Positions 49,302 through 57,492 of a stretch of 64,000 bases of DNA are shown one piece after another (the stretch's first letter is position 1; each line of letters opens with the position of its first letter). Made by a program: the position numbers and the translations under genes. The notes beneath the pieces were generated by a model. That model was given only the letters and a program-made list of their open reading frames with translations. It was not told where the DNA came from and searched no databases. This DNA comes from Mycolicibacterium peregrinum (GTDB lineage: Bacteria > Actinomycetota > Actinomycetes > Mycobacteriales > Mycobacteriaceae), in the NCBI RefSeq assembly GCF_001665785.1, contig NZ_LZSO01000029.1, forward strand, positions 149,975 through 213,974. Reading direction: 5' to 3'.

Positions 49302-50966
49302 ATGCCCCACGTGATCACCCAGTCGTGTTGTAGCGACGGGTCCTGTGTCTACGCGTGCCCGGTGAACTGCATCCATCCCTCACCGGATGAGCCGGGTTTC
49401 GCGACGGCCGAGATGCTCTACATCGACCCCGAGGCGTGTGTGGACTGCGGTGCGTGCGTGAGCGCGTGCCCGGTCGGCGCCATCGCGGCCGATACCAAGC
49501 TGACGGACAAGCAGTTGCCGTTCATCGAGTTGAACGCCGCCTTCTATCCGAAGCGGGAAGGCAAGCTGCCGCCGACGTCGAAGCTCGCACCGGTGATCGC
49601 GGCACCGCACGTGGCGGCGCGCCCCGGTGGTCCGTTGACGGTGGCCATCGTGGGCTCCGGCCCGGCCGCCATGTATGCGGCCGACGAACTGCTGACGCAG
49701 CGCGGCGTGCGCGTCAATGTGTTCGAGAAGCTGCCGACGCCCTACGGGCTGGTGCGGGCCGGTGTGGCACCGGACCATCAGAGCACCAAGCGGGTGACGA
49801 CGTTGTTCGACACCATCGGCAGGCAGCCCGGCTTCCGGTTCTACCTCAACGTCGAGGTGGGTAAGCACCTGTCGCATGCCGACCTGCTGGAGCACCATCA
49901 CGCCGTGCTGTACGCGGTGGGTGCGCCGAACGACCGCCGGCTCGACATCGACGGCATGAACCTGCCCGGCACGGGCACCGCCACCGAGATGGTGGCCTGG
50001 ATCAACGGGCACCCTGAGTTCACCGATCTGCCGGTAGACCTGAGCCACGAGCGAGTGGTCATCGTCGGCAACGGGAACGTCGCATTCGACGTCGCCCGGG
50101 TGCTCACCACCGATCCGGATGTGTTGGCCCGCACCGACATCTCCGATCACGCGTTGGCGGCCCTGCGGTCGTCCCGGGTGCAGGAAGTGGTGGTCGCGGC
50201 CCGCCGTGGACCCGCCGAATCGGCCTTCACGCTGCCCGAGCTGATCGGCCTGACCGCGACCTGTGACGTGGTGCTCGACGAGGCCGATCACCAGCTGGTG
50301 GTCGCAGATTTGGCCCGCGAGACCGATGCGCTGACCCGCAACAAGCTGGAGATCCTGACCAAGCTGGGTAATGCGTCCGCACCGCTGACCCGGCCGCGGA
50401 TCCGGTTGGCCTACCGCCTCACCCCGCAGCGTGTGCTCGGCGAGGACCGGGTGGCCGGCATCGAATTCGGTGTCACCGGAACCGATCAGGTGCGTGAGCT
50501 GGAGGCCGGTCTCATCCTGACCTCGATCGGCTACCGCGGCAAGGCAATTGCCGATCTTCCGTTCGACGACGATGCCGCCGTGGTGCCCAACGACGCCGGA
50601 CGCGTGCGTGGTGCGTCAGGCGCCTACGTCGCCGGCTGGATCAAGCGCGGGCCCACCGGCTTCATCGGCACCAACAAGTCGTGCGCGGCGCAGACCGTGC
50701 ACCAGCTGGTCGACGATTACAACGCCGGTGTGCTGACCGATCCGGTGCACAAGGCGGCCGCCCTGGAGAAGCTCGTGCGTACCCGCCAGCCCGCCATGGT
50801 CGACGCCGCCGGGTGGCGAGCGATCGACGCGGCCGAGATCGCGCGCGGTGGCGAGGACCGTCCCCGGGACAAGTTCACCTCGGTCGACGAGATGGTCGCG
50901 GTCGCCGCGACGGCACCGAAACCGACTGTGCGCCAGCGACTCACCGCGAGCCTGCAAGCGCTCTGA
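49302..50966 (+). CDS. fprB: Ferredoxin/ferredoxin-NADP reductase FprB
   Basis: A 554-residue fusion. Residues 1-60 form a 7Fe/8Fe-type ferredoxin with cysteines at 9/10, 15, 19, 23 and 46, 49, 52, 56 (CVDCGACVSACPVGA). The rest is an adrenodoxin-reductase-like FAD/NADP enzyme: VAIVGSGPAAMYAADELL for FAD, VVIVGNGNVAFDVARVL for NADP, and GWIKRGPTGFIGTNKSCA at the C-terminal FAD-contact. It shuttles electrons between NADPH and ferredoxin-dependent oxygenases such as the upstream diiron protein. Confidence 0.95.
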   Translation: MPHVITQSCCSDGSCVYACPVNCIHPSPDEPGFATAEMLYIDPEACVDCGACVSACPVGAIAADTKLTDKQLPFIELNAAFYPKREGKLPPTSKLAPVIAAPHVAARPGGPLTVAIVGSGPAAMYAADELLTQRGVRVNVFEKLPTPYGLVRAGVAPDHQSTKRVTTLFDTIGRQPGFRFYLNVEVGKHLSHADLLEHHHAVLYAVGAPNDRRLDIDGMNLPGTGTATEMVAWINGHPEFTDLPVDLSHERVVIVGNGNVAFDVARVLTTDPDVLARTDISDHALAALRSSRVQEVVVAARRGPAESAFTLPELIGLTATCDVVLDEADHQLVVADLARETDALTRNKLEILTKLGNASAPLTRPRIRLAYRLTPQRVLGEDRVAGIEFGVTGTDQVRELEAGLILTSIGYRGKAIADLPFDDDAAVVPNDAGRVRGASGAYVAGWIKRGPTGFIGTNKSCAAQTVHQLVDDYNAGVLTDPVHKAAALEKLVRTRQPAMVDAAGWRAIDAAEIARGGEDRPRDKFTSVDEMVAVAATAPKPTVRQRLTASLQAL

Positions 50967-50988
50967 GTTGCCGGGCCTCGGCTCGAGG

Positions 50989-52077
50989 CTACTCGAAGCC
51001 GGGTCCGTGCAACGGCTCCCCGAAGCGCATCGAAAGATTCAGCAGCGGGTCGACGGTGCGTACCGCCAACTCGACACGGTCGGACAGCGAGCCGGTCAAC
51101 AGCACCCAGGAGTGCCCGGCCGCGGTCAGCGCGTCGGCGAACCAGCCGGTCATCGCCGCCCGCATGTCCAGGTCTCCCTCCCGCATACCGTCGTCGTGCC
51201 ACGGCACGTCCGTGTGGTCGGTGAGCAGATACACCGCACGACGCGGCACCTGGGTCCAGGGCTGACCGCTGCGTGCGGCCGTCCCGAGATAGCGGCGTTC
51301 CCATACCGCGGTGGCGAACGCGTCGGTGTCACATACCAGGATCGGTGAGCCGTCGCGAGCGGCGGCTTCTTCCCGGCGGTTCTGTTCGGCCCCGATCTCA
51401 TCGAAATCGGCGTGATCCCAAACCAATTCGTCGATCGCGCGGTCGGGTTGGCGCTCCCAGAGCCGGGCTGTGTGCTCGCGACCGTACTCCTCGACGTTGC
51501 GCGTCGTGGCCCACACCCCGCCGCGTGCCGCATAGTGCTGCTGCAGTTGCGCGGCGACCGTCGTCGTCCCCGTCGACTCGGCACCCAGCACGACGACCCG
51601 GGTGGTCAGTCCCGCACGCGTGGCCGGGGCCAGTTCGAACCACCGGCCGGCCAGGTCGCGGCGGACGGCCGAGGCACTGACCGGGCTCCGGGTGATCCGC
51701 ACACTCGCGGCGTCGAACCAGCGTGCCAGCTCGTCACCGTAGTCGTCGCCGCAGAACACGGCGTCGACCTGGGCCGGGCGGTCCGCGGCCCGCAATCCGG
51801 CCCGCATGGCGGCCACCTGCGCTGCCCACACGCGTTGGTCGGTGACGTCGAGCGGTGCATCGCAAGGGATTCCGGTGACGGTCACGTTGGTCTGCGCCGA
51901 GTGTGTCTCTCGGAGCCAGCCGATCCGATCGGCCAGCGACACGGTCTCTGGTGCAGCCGCCATCACCAGCACGCTCACCCGGTCGCACCGGTTCGCCGCG
52001 TCCGTGATGGCGGCGTGGTGTCCGCGATGGGGTGGATAGAACTTGCCGATGAACAGGCCATGACCGAACTCGCTCAT
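50989..52077 (-). CDS. nadR: NadR-like NMN adenylyltransferase / ribosylnicotinamide kinase
   Basis: A 362-residue two-domain protein. The N-terminal adenylyltransferase has GKFYPPHRGHHAAITDAANR (HxGH motif) and the SASAVRRDLAGRW phosphate motif. The C-terminal kinase-like domain begins VVVLGAESTGTTTVAAQLQQ, where the usual P-loop lysine (GxESxGKST) is threonine. Downstream are REHTARLWERQPDRAIDELV and PILVCDTDAFATAVWERRY. ATG 52077 overlaps the pnuC stop (ATGA). It should turn imported nicotinamide riboside or NMN into NAD, but kinase competence is uncertain. Confidence 0.88.
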   Translation of the reverse strand: MSEFGHGLFIGKFYPPHRGHHAAITDAANRCDRVSVLVMAAAPETVSLADRIGWLRETHSAQTNVTVTGIPCDAPLDVTDQRVWAAQVAAMRAGLRAADRPAQVDAVFCGDDYGDELARWFDAASVRITRSPVSASAVRRDLAGRWFELAPATRAGLTTRVVVLGAESTGTTTVAAQLQQHYAARGGVWATTRNVEEYGREHTARLWERQPDRAIDELVWDHADFDEIGAEQNRREEAAARDGSPILVCDTDAFATAVWERRYLGTAARSGQPWTQVPRRAVYLLTDHTDVPWHDDGMREGDLDMRAAMTGWFADALTAAGHSWVLLTGSLSDRVELAVRTVDPLLNLSMRFGEPLHGPGFE

Positions 52078-52697
52078 GACACCCGCACCTTCCGCCAGGA
52101 CTGCAGCCCCGACAGACACAGCACCAGGAACACCGCGTAGATCGCCGCGGTCAGGTTCAGATCCCGGCTCACGTACAGCGGGATGTACACGCAGTCGGCG
52201 GCGATCCAGAAGTACCAGGTTTGGACGTACTTGCCGTTCAGCAGCCACTGCGCGACCAGAGACAGGCTCGTGGTGAGCGCGTCGAGAAACGGCGCCGCGT
52301 CATGGGCGGCGCGCAGGACGACCGTCAGCAGAGCCGTGCCGGCGACGACAGCACCAACGCACCAACCGATTTGGTCGGGGCGGGCGCGGGTGACCATGAG
52401 CGGCGTGCGACCGGCGTTGCCGTACCGCCACTGCCACCACCCGGCGAAACCCAGCGCGATGTAGAGCACCTGAAGGCCGGCGTCGGCCCACAGCCGGGCC
52501 GAGGTGAACAGCACCAGGAAGAACAGGCAGTTGGCGATGCCCACCGGGAAGTTGGCGATGTGCCTGCGCACGGTCAGCGCCACGCACAGCCCGCCGGTGA
52601 GGAAGCCCAGCACCTCGGCCCAGCTGACCGCGTCGCCGCCCAGCACGAACAGTGTGGTGTTGAGCGGCTGCACGAGCTGCGCCAGCCAGTCCAGCAT
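52074..52697 (-). CDS. pnuC: Nicotinamide riboside transporter PnuC
   Basis: A 207-residue membrane protein with about seven helices and the PnuC signature pattern: SWAEVLGFLTGGLCVALTVR, NFPVGIANCLFFLVLFTSAR, YIALGFAGWWQWRYG (the GWWQW element), and WLLNGKYVQTWYFWIAADCV with YIPLYV. It facilitates uptake of ribosylnicotinamide trapped by phosphorylation. ATG 52697 is preceded by GGGGAGAG. It overlaps nadR by 4 bases and follows the P-loop kinase by 32 bases, completing a salvage unit. Confidence 0.93.
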   Translation of the reverse strand: MLDWLAQLVQPLNTTLFVLGGDAVSWAEVLGFLTGGLCVALTVRRHIANFPVGIANCLFFLVLFTSARLWADAGLQVLYIALGFAGWWQWRYGNAGRTPLMVTRARPDQIGWCVGAVVAGTALLTVVLRAAHDAAPFLDALTTSLSLVAQWLLNGKYVQTWYFWIAADCVYIPLYVSRDLNLTAAIYAVFLVLCLSGLQSWRKVRVS

Positions 52698-52729
52698 CGA
52701 CTCTCCCCTCCGGTTGTTCCGCGTCGACC

Positions 52730-53281
52730 CTAACCGGGAGTGCTGAATTCGAATGTGCCTGCGGTCAGTACCGCGATCAGATCGGCGCACGCCCTGGGCT
52801 GGAATCGCGCAATGAACTCGTCCTCCTGGGCGGCCCACCGGTCCCAGTGCGGGCGATACGTCTCGCCATCGCGTTCCAGTGCCCGATGCTTGCGCTCGGT
52901 GTCATCGGCGTCGACCCAGATGCCCAGATCGGCCAGCGCCCGGCCCGCCGGGGTGAGCGCCCCGATGCCCTCGACGATGAGCCGTTGCCCGGGTTCGACC
53001 GCGTGCCAACCGCTCGGAGCGGCGGCGGTCCAATCCCATTGCCGCCAGCGCCCGTTACGCCCTTCCGCCCGCGGCTCGAGCAGCGAATGCTGCACATGCT
53101 CTGCGGCCCAGGCCAATCCATCCCATCCCGGGTAGATGTCGTCGAGCCGGATCACGACGGAATCGGCCCAGCTCTCGCGCAATCGTGCCGCCAGCGTCGA
53201 CTTGCCCGACCCGGAGCGGCCGTCGATCAGCACGGTTGTCGCTGCCGGGCCGAGCCGGCCGAGGATCTCATCGAGCGCCAA
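52730..53281 (-). CDS. P-loop nucleoside-kinase-like protein (uridine kinase family)
   Basis: A 183-residue P-loop kinase. Walker A is VLIDGRSGSGKSTLAARLRE with a normal lysine; RLDDIYPGWDGLAWAAEHVQ resembles the substrate loop of uridine/cytidine kinase relatives; LIVEGIGALTPAGRALADLG is a Walker B-like strand; a lid segment is ERKHRALERDGETYRPHWDR. Substrates could be a nucleoside or vitamin precursor. It overlaps the EcfT stop region by 14 bases and precedes pnuC, so the operon context suggests phosphorylation of an imported compound. Confidence 0.82.
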   Translation of the reverse strand: MALDEILGRLGPAATTVLIDGRSGSGKSTLAARLRESWADSVVIRLDDIYPGWDGLAWAAEHVQHSLLEPRAEGRNGRWRQWDWTAAAPSGWHAVEPGQRLIVEGIGALTPAGRALADLGIWVDADDTERKHRALERDGETYRPHWDRWAAQEDEFIARFQPRACADLIAVLTAGTFEFSTPG

Positions 53282-54023
53282 TGAAGTTCCAGGCTCCGGA
53301 GGAAACCGACACGCCGATGGCGACTGCTGCGATGACGAATCCTGCTGCGATCAAGGCGAACTCGCGGGCGCCGAACGGCGAGGGCCGGGCCCAGGTGCGG
53401 GTGGGGTAGGCGGCGAACCCGCGGGCTTCCATCGCGGTGGCCAGCTTCGACCCCCGCCGCACGGCGAACACCAGCAGGGCGAACGTCTGCCCGGCGATCC
53501 GGCGCACCCTGGCATGGTCGGCCACCCCGCGGGCCCGCCTGGCGTAGCCGAGATACTGCCAGTCCTGCCCGAGCAGTCCGACCAGTCGCAGGCCGGCCAG
53601 GGCGCCGACCACGAACCGGGCCGGCAGTCGCAGGACCTGACCCAAACCGTCGGCCAATTCCGTCGATTCGACGTCGATGAACAGAATGACTGACGGCAGC
53701 GCGATGGCGAGGACCCGGAGGAAGGTGGCCGCCGCCAGCGCGATGGATCCGTCACTGATGGTGACCAGGAAGAAGTGCCAGTACACCGTTCCGCTCACCT
53801 GCCCGTAGAGCAGGATGGTGATCGCGGTGAGCGTGGCCGCGAGCGCGACCACCGCACCTCGGGTCAGCGCCGCCCGCAGTCTCACACCGACCACGGCGAA
53901 CAGCACGATCTCCCCGACCAGTGCGGTCAGCGCCGACACCCAGTCCACCGACAGCACCAGGGCACCCGCGATGACCAGCGCGGTGAGCAGTCGTGCGACC
54001 GGGTTGATCGTGCGCGCGGTCAT
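53268..54023 (-). CDS. ecfT: ECF transporter T component (EcfT)
   Basis: A 251-residue membrane coupling protein. After LTALVIAGALVLSVDWVSAL and LVGEIVLFAVVGVRLR come further helices and the two EcfT coupling helices containing YARRARGVADHARVRRI and TAMEARGFAAYPTRTW, whose ARG motifs dock onto the ATPases. ATG 54023 overlaps the upstream ATPase stop (ATGA). It forms the energy-coupling module with the adjacent ATPase and S component. Confidence 0.9.
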   Translation of the reverse strand: MTARTINPVARLLTALVIAGALVLSVDWVSALTALVGEIVLFAVVGVRLRAALTRGAVVALAATLTAITILLYGQVSGTVYWHFFLVTISDGSIALAAATFLRVLAIALPSVILFIDVESTELADGLGQVLRLPARFVVGALAGLRLVGLLGQDWQYLGYARRARGVADHARVRRIAGQTFALLVFAVRRGSKLATAMEARGFAAYPTRTWARPSPFGAREFALIAAGFVIAAVAIGVSVSSGAWNFIGAR

Positions 54024-55504
54024 GATGCGGTCTCCCCGGTGGGCTCCCAGTCGGGCAGCACGATCCGGGCGTCGGCGAGCACGTCGGCGAAGTCGAGATC
54101 GTGGGTTGCGGCGACGACCGCCGTACCGCCGTCGGCGATTTCGGCCAGCAACCGGGTCAACTCCTCCCACGTGCGGCGGTCCTGGCCGAAGGTCGGCTCG
54201 TCGAGGATGATCACCCTGGGAGCGGTTGCCAGCATCGTTGCCACCGACAGGCGGCGCTTCTCGCCACCCGACAGCGTGTAGGGGTTCACGCCGGCGAGGT
54301 GTGTCAGGTGCAGGCGTTCAAGGAGTTCGTCGGTGCGGGCGGTGATCTCGGCGGTGGAGAGCTTGATGGCCTTGGGGCCCAACGAGAGTTCGTCGCGCAC
54401 CGTGGCGGTGAGGAACTGGTGCTCAGGATCCTGGAACACGCTGCCGATCCGGGTGAGCAGTTCCCTCGATCGCCATTTGACGGGCTTGCGGCGTGACGGG
54501 GAAGGGGCGAAGTCGGGGTGCGCTTCGAGACGTCCGGCGGGGACGGGCAACAGGCCGCCGAGGGTGAGCGCCAGCGTCGACTTGCCCGCTCCGTTCGGAC
54601 CGGTGATCACCGTGGTCTGCCCGGCCTCGATCTCGAAGTTCAACCCGACGTGCATCGGCGGATCGCCCGGGTGGGCCAGTGCGAGGTCCGTGGCATGCAG
54701 CAGTGCTTCGCGGGTTCCGGAACGGTGGCGGGTGATCTCGGGTAACGGGGTGTCAGGTACCCACACGCCCGATCGGACCAGGTAGTCGTGGTTATGCCGG
54801 ATGGTCGCATCCGGTGCCCCGTCGGCGATGACCTGACCGTCGGCGCCGAGCACGACGACGCGGTCGATGACGGGCATCCACACATCGGTGCGGTGCTCGA
54901 TGACGATCAGCGTCGCGCCGGTCCGGGCGGCCGAGGCGGCAACGGCATCCCGCACTTCGAGGACACCGGCGGGGTCGAGGTTCGCCGTCGGTTCGTCGAG
55001 CAGGATGAGCCCGGGATCCATGGCGATCACCCCGGCCAGTGCAAGCCGCTGTTTCTGTCCGCCGGACAGTTCCGAGGTGGATTGGGACAGAGCCAGTTTC
55101 AGGCCGACGGCGTCGAGGGCCGTTTGGACCCGGGGCCAGATCTGTTCGCGCGCGACGCCGAGGTTCTCCATGCCGAAGGCCACGTCGTCGCCGACGCGGG
55201 ACAGGATCACCTGAGCGTCGGGATCTTGCAGCACCATCCCGATCCGGTGACGTTGTTCGCTCGGCGCGGCACCGTCGACCCGCAGCGTGCCCGCCTGCCT
55301 GCCTTCCTCGGCGCCGCCGAGCAATCCCGCAATGCCGTGCAGCAGAGTCGATTTCCCGGCGCCGGACGGTCCCAGCAGCAACACCCGCTCGCCGGGTTCG
55401 ATCCGCAGATCGAGATCCCGCACGGCCCAGGCGGCGCGTCCGGCATGGCACCAGCCCCAGGCGTGCGCAGTGACGGCGGCACCGGCGCCGTGCGGTGAGC
55501 TCAT
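54020..55504 (-). CDS. Fused ECF transporter ATPase (two ABC domains)
   Basis: A 494-residue tandem ABC ATPase, equal to EcfA and EcfA' in one chain (YkoD-like). Domain 1 has LLGPSGAGKSTLLHG, ELSGGQKQRLALAGVI and LILLDEPTANLDP. Domain 2, from about residue 290, has ITGPNGAGKSTLALTL, TLSGGEKRRLSVATML and VIILDEPTFGQD. It powers substrate release from the S component. Overlaps of 4 bases with both neighbours show tight coupling. ATG 55504 is chosen; the longer open frame upstream is antisense-like and overlaps the S gene. Confidence 0.93.
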   Translation of the reverse strand: MSSPHGAGAAVTAHAWGWCHAGRAAWAVRDLDLRIEPGERVLLLGPSGAGKSTLLHGIAGLLGGAEEGRQAGTLRVDGAAPSEQRHRIGMVLQDPDAQVILSRVGDDVAFGMENLGVAREQIWPRVQTALDAVGLKLALSQSTSELSGGQKQRLALAGVIAMDPGLILLDEPTANLDPAGVLEVRDAVAASAARTGATLIVIEHRTDVWMPVIDRVVVLGADGQVIADGAPDATIRHNHDYLVRSGVWVPDTPLPEITRHRSGTREALLHATDLALAHPGDPPMHVGLNFEIEAGQTTVITGPNGAGKSTLALTLGGLLPVPAGRLEAHPDFAPSPSRRKPVKWRSRELLTRIGSVFQDPEHQFLTATVRDELSLGPKAIKLSTAEITARTDELLERLHLTHLAGVNPYTLSGGEKRRLSVATMLATAPRVIILDEPTFGQDRRTWEELTRLLAEIADGGTAVVAATHDLDFADVLADARIVLPDWEPTGETAS

Positions 55505-56118
55505 CGAGCCTCGGGGCCGATCCGCCCCGAGGCGAACCGGCTCAGCGCTCCGGTCTTCGCCAGACCCCTGACCGCGAACCAGGACAGGAGCCCGGCGACG
55601 AGCGCGCCGGACACGATCGCCGAGACCGTGTAGATCACCGCGAACGTGTTGGCCGAACCGGGATACCAGAGGATGAGGTCGTTGATCGCCAGCGCCAGCC
55701 CGGCGACGGCCCCCGCGGTCAGCGCGACCGGCAATCCCCAGCGGCGGTAGAGGAACACCGCGAAAACCAGTTCCGCGCCGAGCCCCTGCACCAGTCCGGA
55801 TTCGAGCGTGAGCACGCCCCACTGGTTGCCCACCAACGCCGACACCGTGGCCGCGACGAGCTCGCCGTACAGGGCCGCGCCCGGCTTGCGGATCACCAGG
55901 GCGGTGAGCACGCCGGCGAACAACCACCCGCCGGCAAGCAACGCCTGCAGACCCGGAAGCGCTGCCGTCAATGGTGCACCGATCGGGTTGGACGCGATGT
56001 TCCACACGACGAACACCAGCCCGGCCGCCGTTGCGAGGACGCTGGCGACGACGATGTCCACGACCCGCCAGCGCAGGGCGCGGGCAGCCGGCGTGGTGTC
56101 GGTGGGCTGGGTGTTCAT
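55501..56118 (-). CDS. ECF transporter S component, YkoE-type
   Basis: A 205-residue membrane protein with about six helices: RVVDIVVASVLATAAGLVFV, LLAGGWLFAGVLTALVIR, GAALYGELVAATVSALVGNQ, the conserved GLVQGLGAELVFAVFLYRRW, GAVAGLALAINDLILWYP and VIYTVSAIVSGALVAGLLSW. It resembles YkoE, the thiamine-precursor S component of YkoEDC. ATG 56118 is preceded by AAGGAG; an upstream ATG at 56148 is less likely. I see no TPP riboswitch in the 105-base leader, so the vitamin is not settled. Confidence 0.85.
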   Translation of the reverse strand: MNTQPTDTTPAARALRWRVVDIVVASVLATAAGLVFVVWNIASNPIGAPLTAALPGLQALLAGGWLFAGVLTALVIRKPGAALYGELVAATVSALVGNQWGVLTLESGLVQGLGAELVFAVFLYRRWGLPVALTAGAVAGLALAINDLILWYPGSANTFAVIYTVSAIVSGALVAGLLSWFAVRGLAKTGALSRFASGRIGPEAR

Positions 56119-56223
56119 CGATCTCCTTCGTGCACGTCGCGATGTCATGCGCGGAAACCAGTATGAGCTGCGCCGGACCGCCCGAACGCCGCCCTCTCCT
56201 GCGCGGGGTCGATCCGTTGTCGC

Positions 56224-56766
56224 CTACCAGAGGTCGCCGATGCGCCAATCGCAGATCAAGGGCACTGACTTCGCGAAACCGCAGACCGGAGTGCGAATCG
56301 GGAGCAGGAAGATCCGGTCGGCTGCATCGTAGGTGTCGATCACCCCACTCGGGGTTTCAGCCTGGGTTGGGCCGTCCCAGGGGTGCCAGCCGCGGCCGGC
56401 ATAGAACGGAGCCGCGCTTTCGACGGCGTTGAGGGCCCCGATGTCGTACCGTTCGGCGAGGATGGCCTCCGTGTCTTCCATCAGCAAGCGGCCCAGGCCC
56501 CGGCCCTGTCGGTCGCTGCGTACGGCAACAGCCTCGACGTAGCCGGCCTGAAACACGTCACGGTCGTGGCGCAGCGTCCGGGTCACTACCGCCGCGTGAG
56601 CCAGCAACACGCTGTCCTCGGTGACCATGACGTGTACTCCGTCGACGCCATGGAGCCAGTCATGCTCGCGGAAGCCGTCGCCGAAAGCGGAGCGGACCAA
56701 TGTCTCGGCGGAGCGCAGGTCGCCCTCGCTCAGTGGCCCCGGCTCGGCGATCACCACGTCGATCAC
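56224..56766 (-). CDS. GNAT acetyltransferase resembling aminoglycoside 2'-N-acetyltransferase AAC(2')-I
   Basis: A 180-residue GNAT. The acetyl-CoA region is GYVEAVAVRSDRQGRGLGRL, followed by LLMEDTEAILAERYDIGALN and FYAGRGWHPWDGPTQAETPS. The C-terminal LICDWRIGDLW closely resembles the LMCDWRAGDVW of mycobacterial AAC(2')-Ic as remembered, and FGDGFREHDWLHGVDGVHV aligns with its substrate side. Mycobacterial AAC(2') enzymes acetylate aminoglycosides and may have a housekeeping role. It is upstream of the ECF operon on the same strand with a 105-base gap. The next gene upstream is 132 bases away, with nothing visible between. Confidence 0.8.
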   Translation of the reverse strand: MIDVVIAEPGPLSEGDLRSAETLVRSAFGDGFREHDWLHGVDGVHVMVTEDSVLLAHAAVVTRTLRHDRDVFQAGYVEAVAVRSDRQGRGLGRLLMEDTEAILAERYDIGALNAVESAAPFYAGRGWHPWDGPTQAETPSGVIDTYDAADRIFLLPIRTPVCGFAKSVPLICDWRIGDLW

Positions 56767-56898
56767 CGACCCAGAATGTCATGCTGGCACCGCCGTCCCT
56801 GGGCGCCGCGCCGTCCTTCCGGTCGCGCCTACCACCTCCCCGGAGCCTGCCTCACCGACACCAACGGTCGCGGTGGGCAGGGCCCGGTTGACGGTGGC

Positions 56899-57351
56899 TT
56901 ATTGCCCGGACTGCATGGCCTGTGCGATCTCCTCCGGGCTGACCTCGCGGACGGGCTGGCCGAGCGACCACAGGTGGCCGAACGGGTCGCGCAGCACGCC
57001 GTAGCGGTCGCCCCAGAACTGGTCTTCCAGCGGCATGACGACCTCGGCGCCGGCGTCGACGGCCTTGGCGAACTTGTCCTCGACATCGGTCACGGTGAGG
57101 TGGATGGTCACCGGGCTTCCGCCCAGCGCCTTGGGCGTCGACGGCTTGCCGTCGTTGTACTCGGGAAAGTCGTCGTTCAGCATGACCGTCGACCCGTTGA
57201 TGTTGAGTGCGGCGTGGATGAGCTTGCCGTCGGGCCCGGGCACCCGGCCCAGCTCGGTGGCACCGAATGCCTTGACGTAGAAGTCAATTGCCGCGGCAGC
57301 GTCGTCGACAACCAGATGCGGCAGGACTGCGGGGGTTACTTCGATCGCCAT
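56899..57351 (-). CDS. VOC family protein (Rv0887c-like, PhnB type)
   Basis: A 150-residue PhnB/glyoxalase-like VOC protein: AVLPHLVVDDAAAAIDFYVK, AFGATELGRVPGPDGKLIHA, TVMLNDDFPEYNDGKP, SPVTIHLTVTDVEDKFAKAV, and DQFWGDRYGVLRDPFGHLWS. The place after fprB in the conserved order, with the vitamin operon inserted, and the length agree with Rv0887c. The function is unknown; metal-dependent isomerisation or thiol-adduct chemistry is typical of the fold. Confidence 0.9.
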   Translation of the reverse strand: MAIEVTPAVLPHLVVDDAAAAIDFYVKAFGATELGRVPGPDGKLIHAALNINGSTVMLNDDFPEYNDGKPSTPKALGGSPVTIHLTVTDVEDKFAKAVDAGAEVVMPLEDQFWGDRYGVLRDPFGHLWSLGQPVREVSPEEIAQAMQSGQ

Positions 57352-57492
57352 GTTGTTCTCCTGGTGTTGGTGAGCGGGTTCAATGCAGACCCGCGCGGCA
57401 GGCGGATCTCATCGGCGGACACATCCATGCAACCACCGCCCACCGACAAAAGCTCGGCCGCGAACCCGTCGTTTCGGCGCAAGGGCGAGAAG

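Noticed and set aside
56119..56223. Possible TPP riboswitch before the YkoE-type S component
   Set aside because: The conserved TPP blocks (CTGAGA, ACCTGA) are absent from the 105-base leader on the minus strand.
55505..56248. Extension of the fused ECF ATPase frame to 742 residues
   Set aside because: The extra part is the S-component gene in another frame; ATG 55504 overlaps the S-component stop as expected for a coupled operon.
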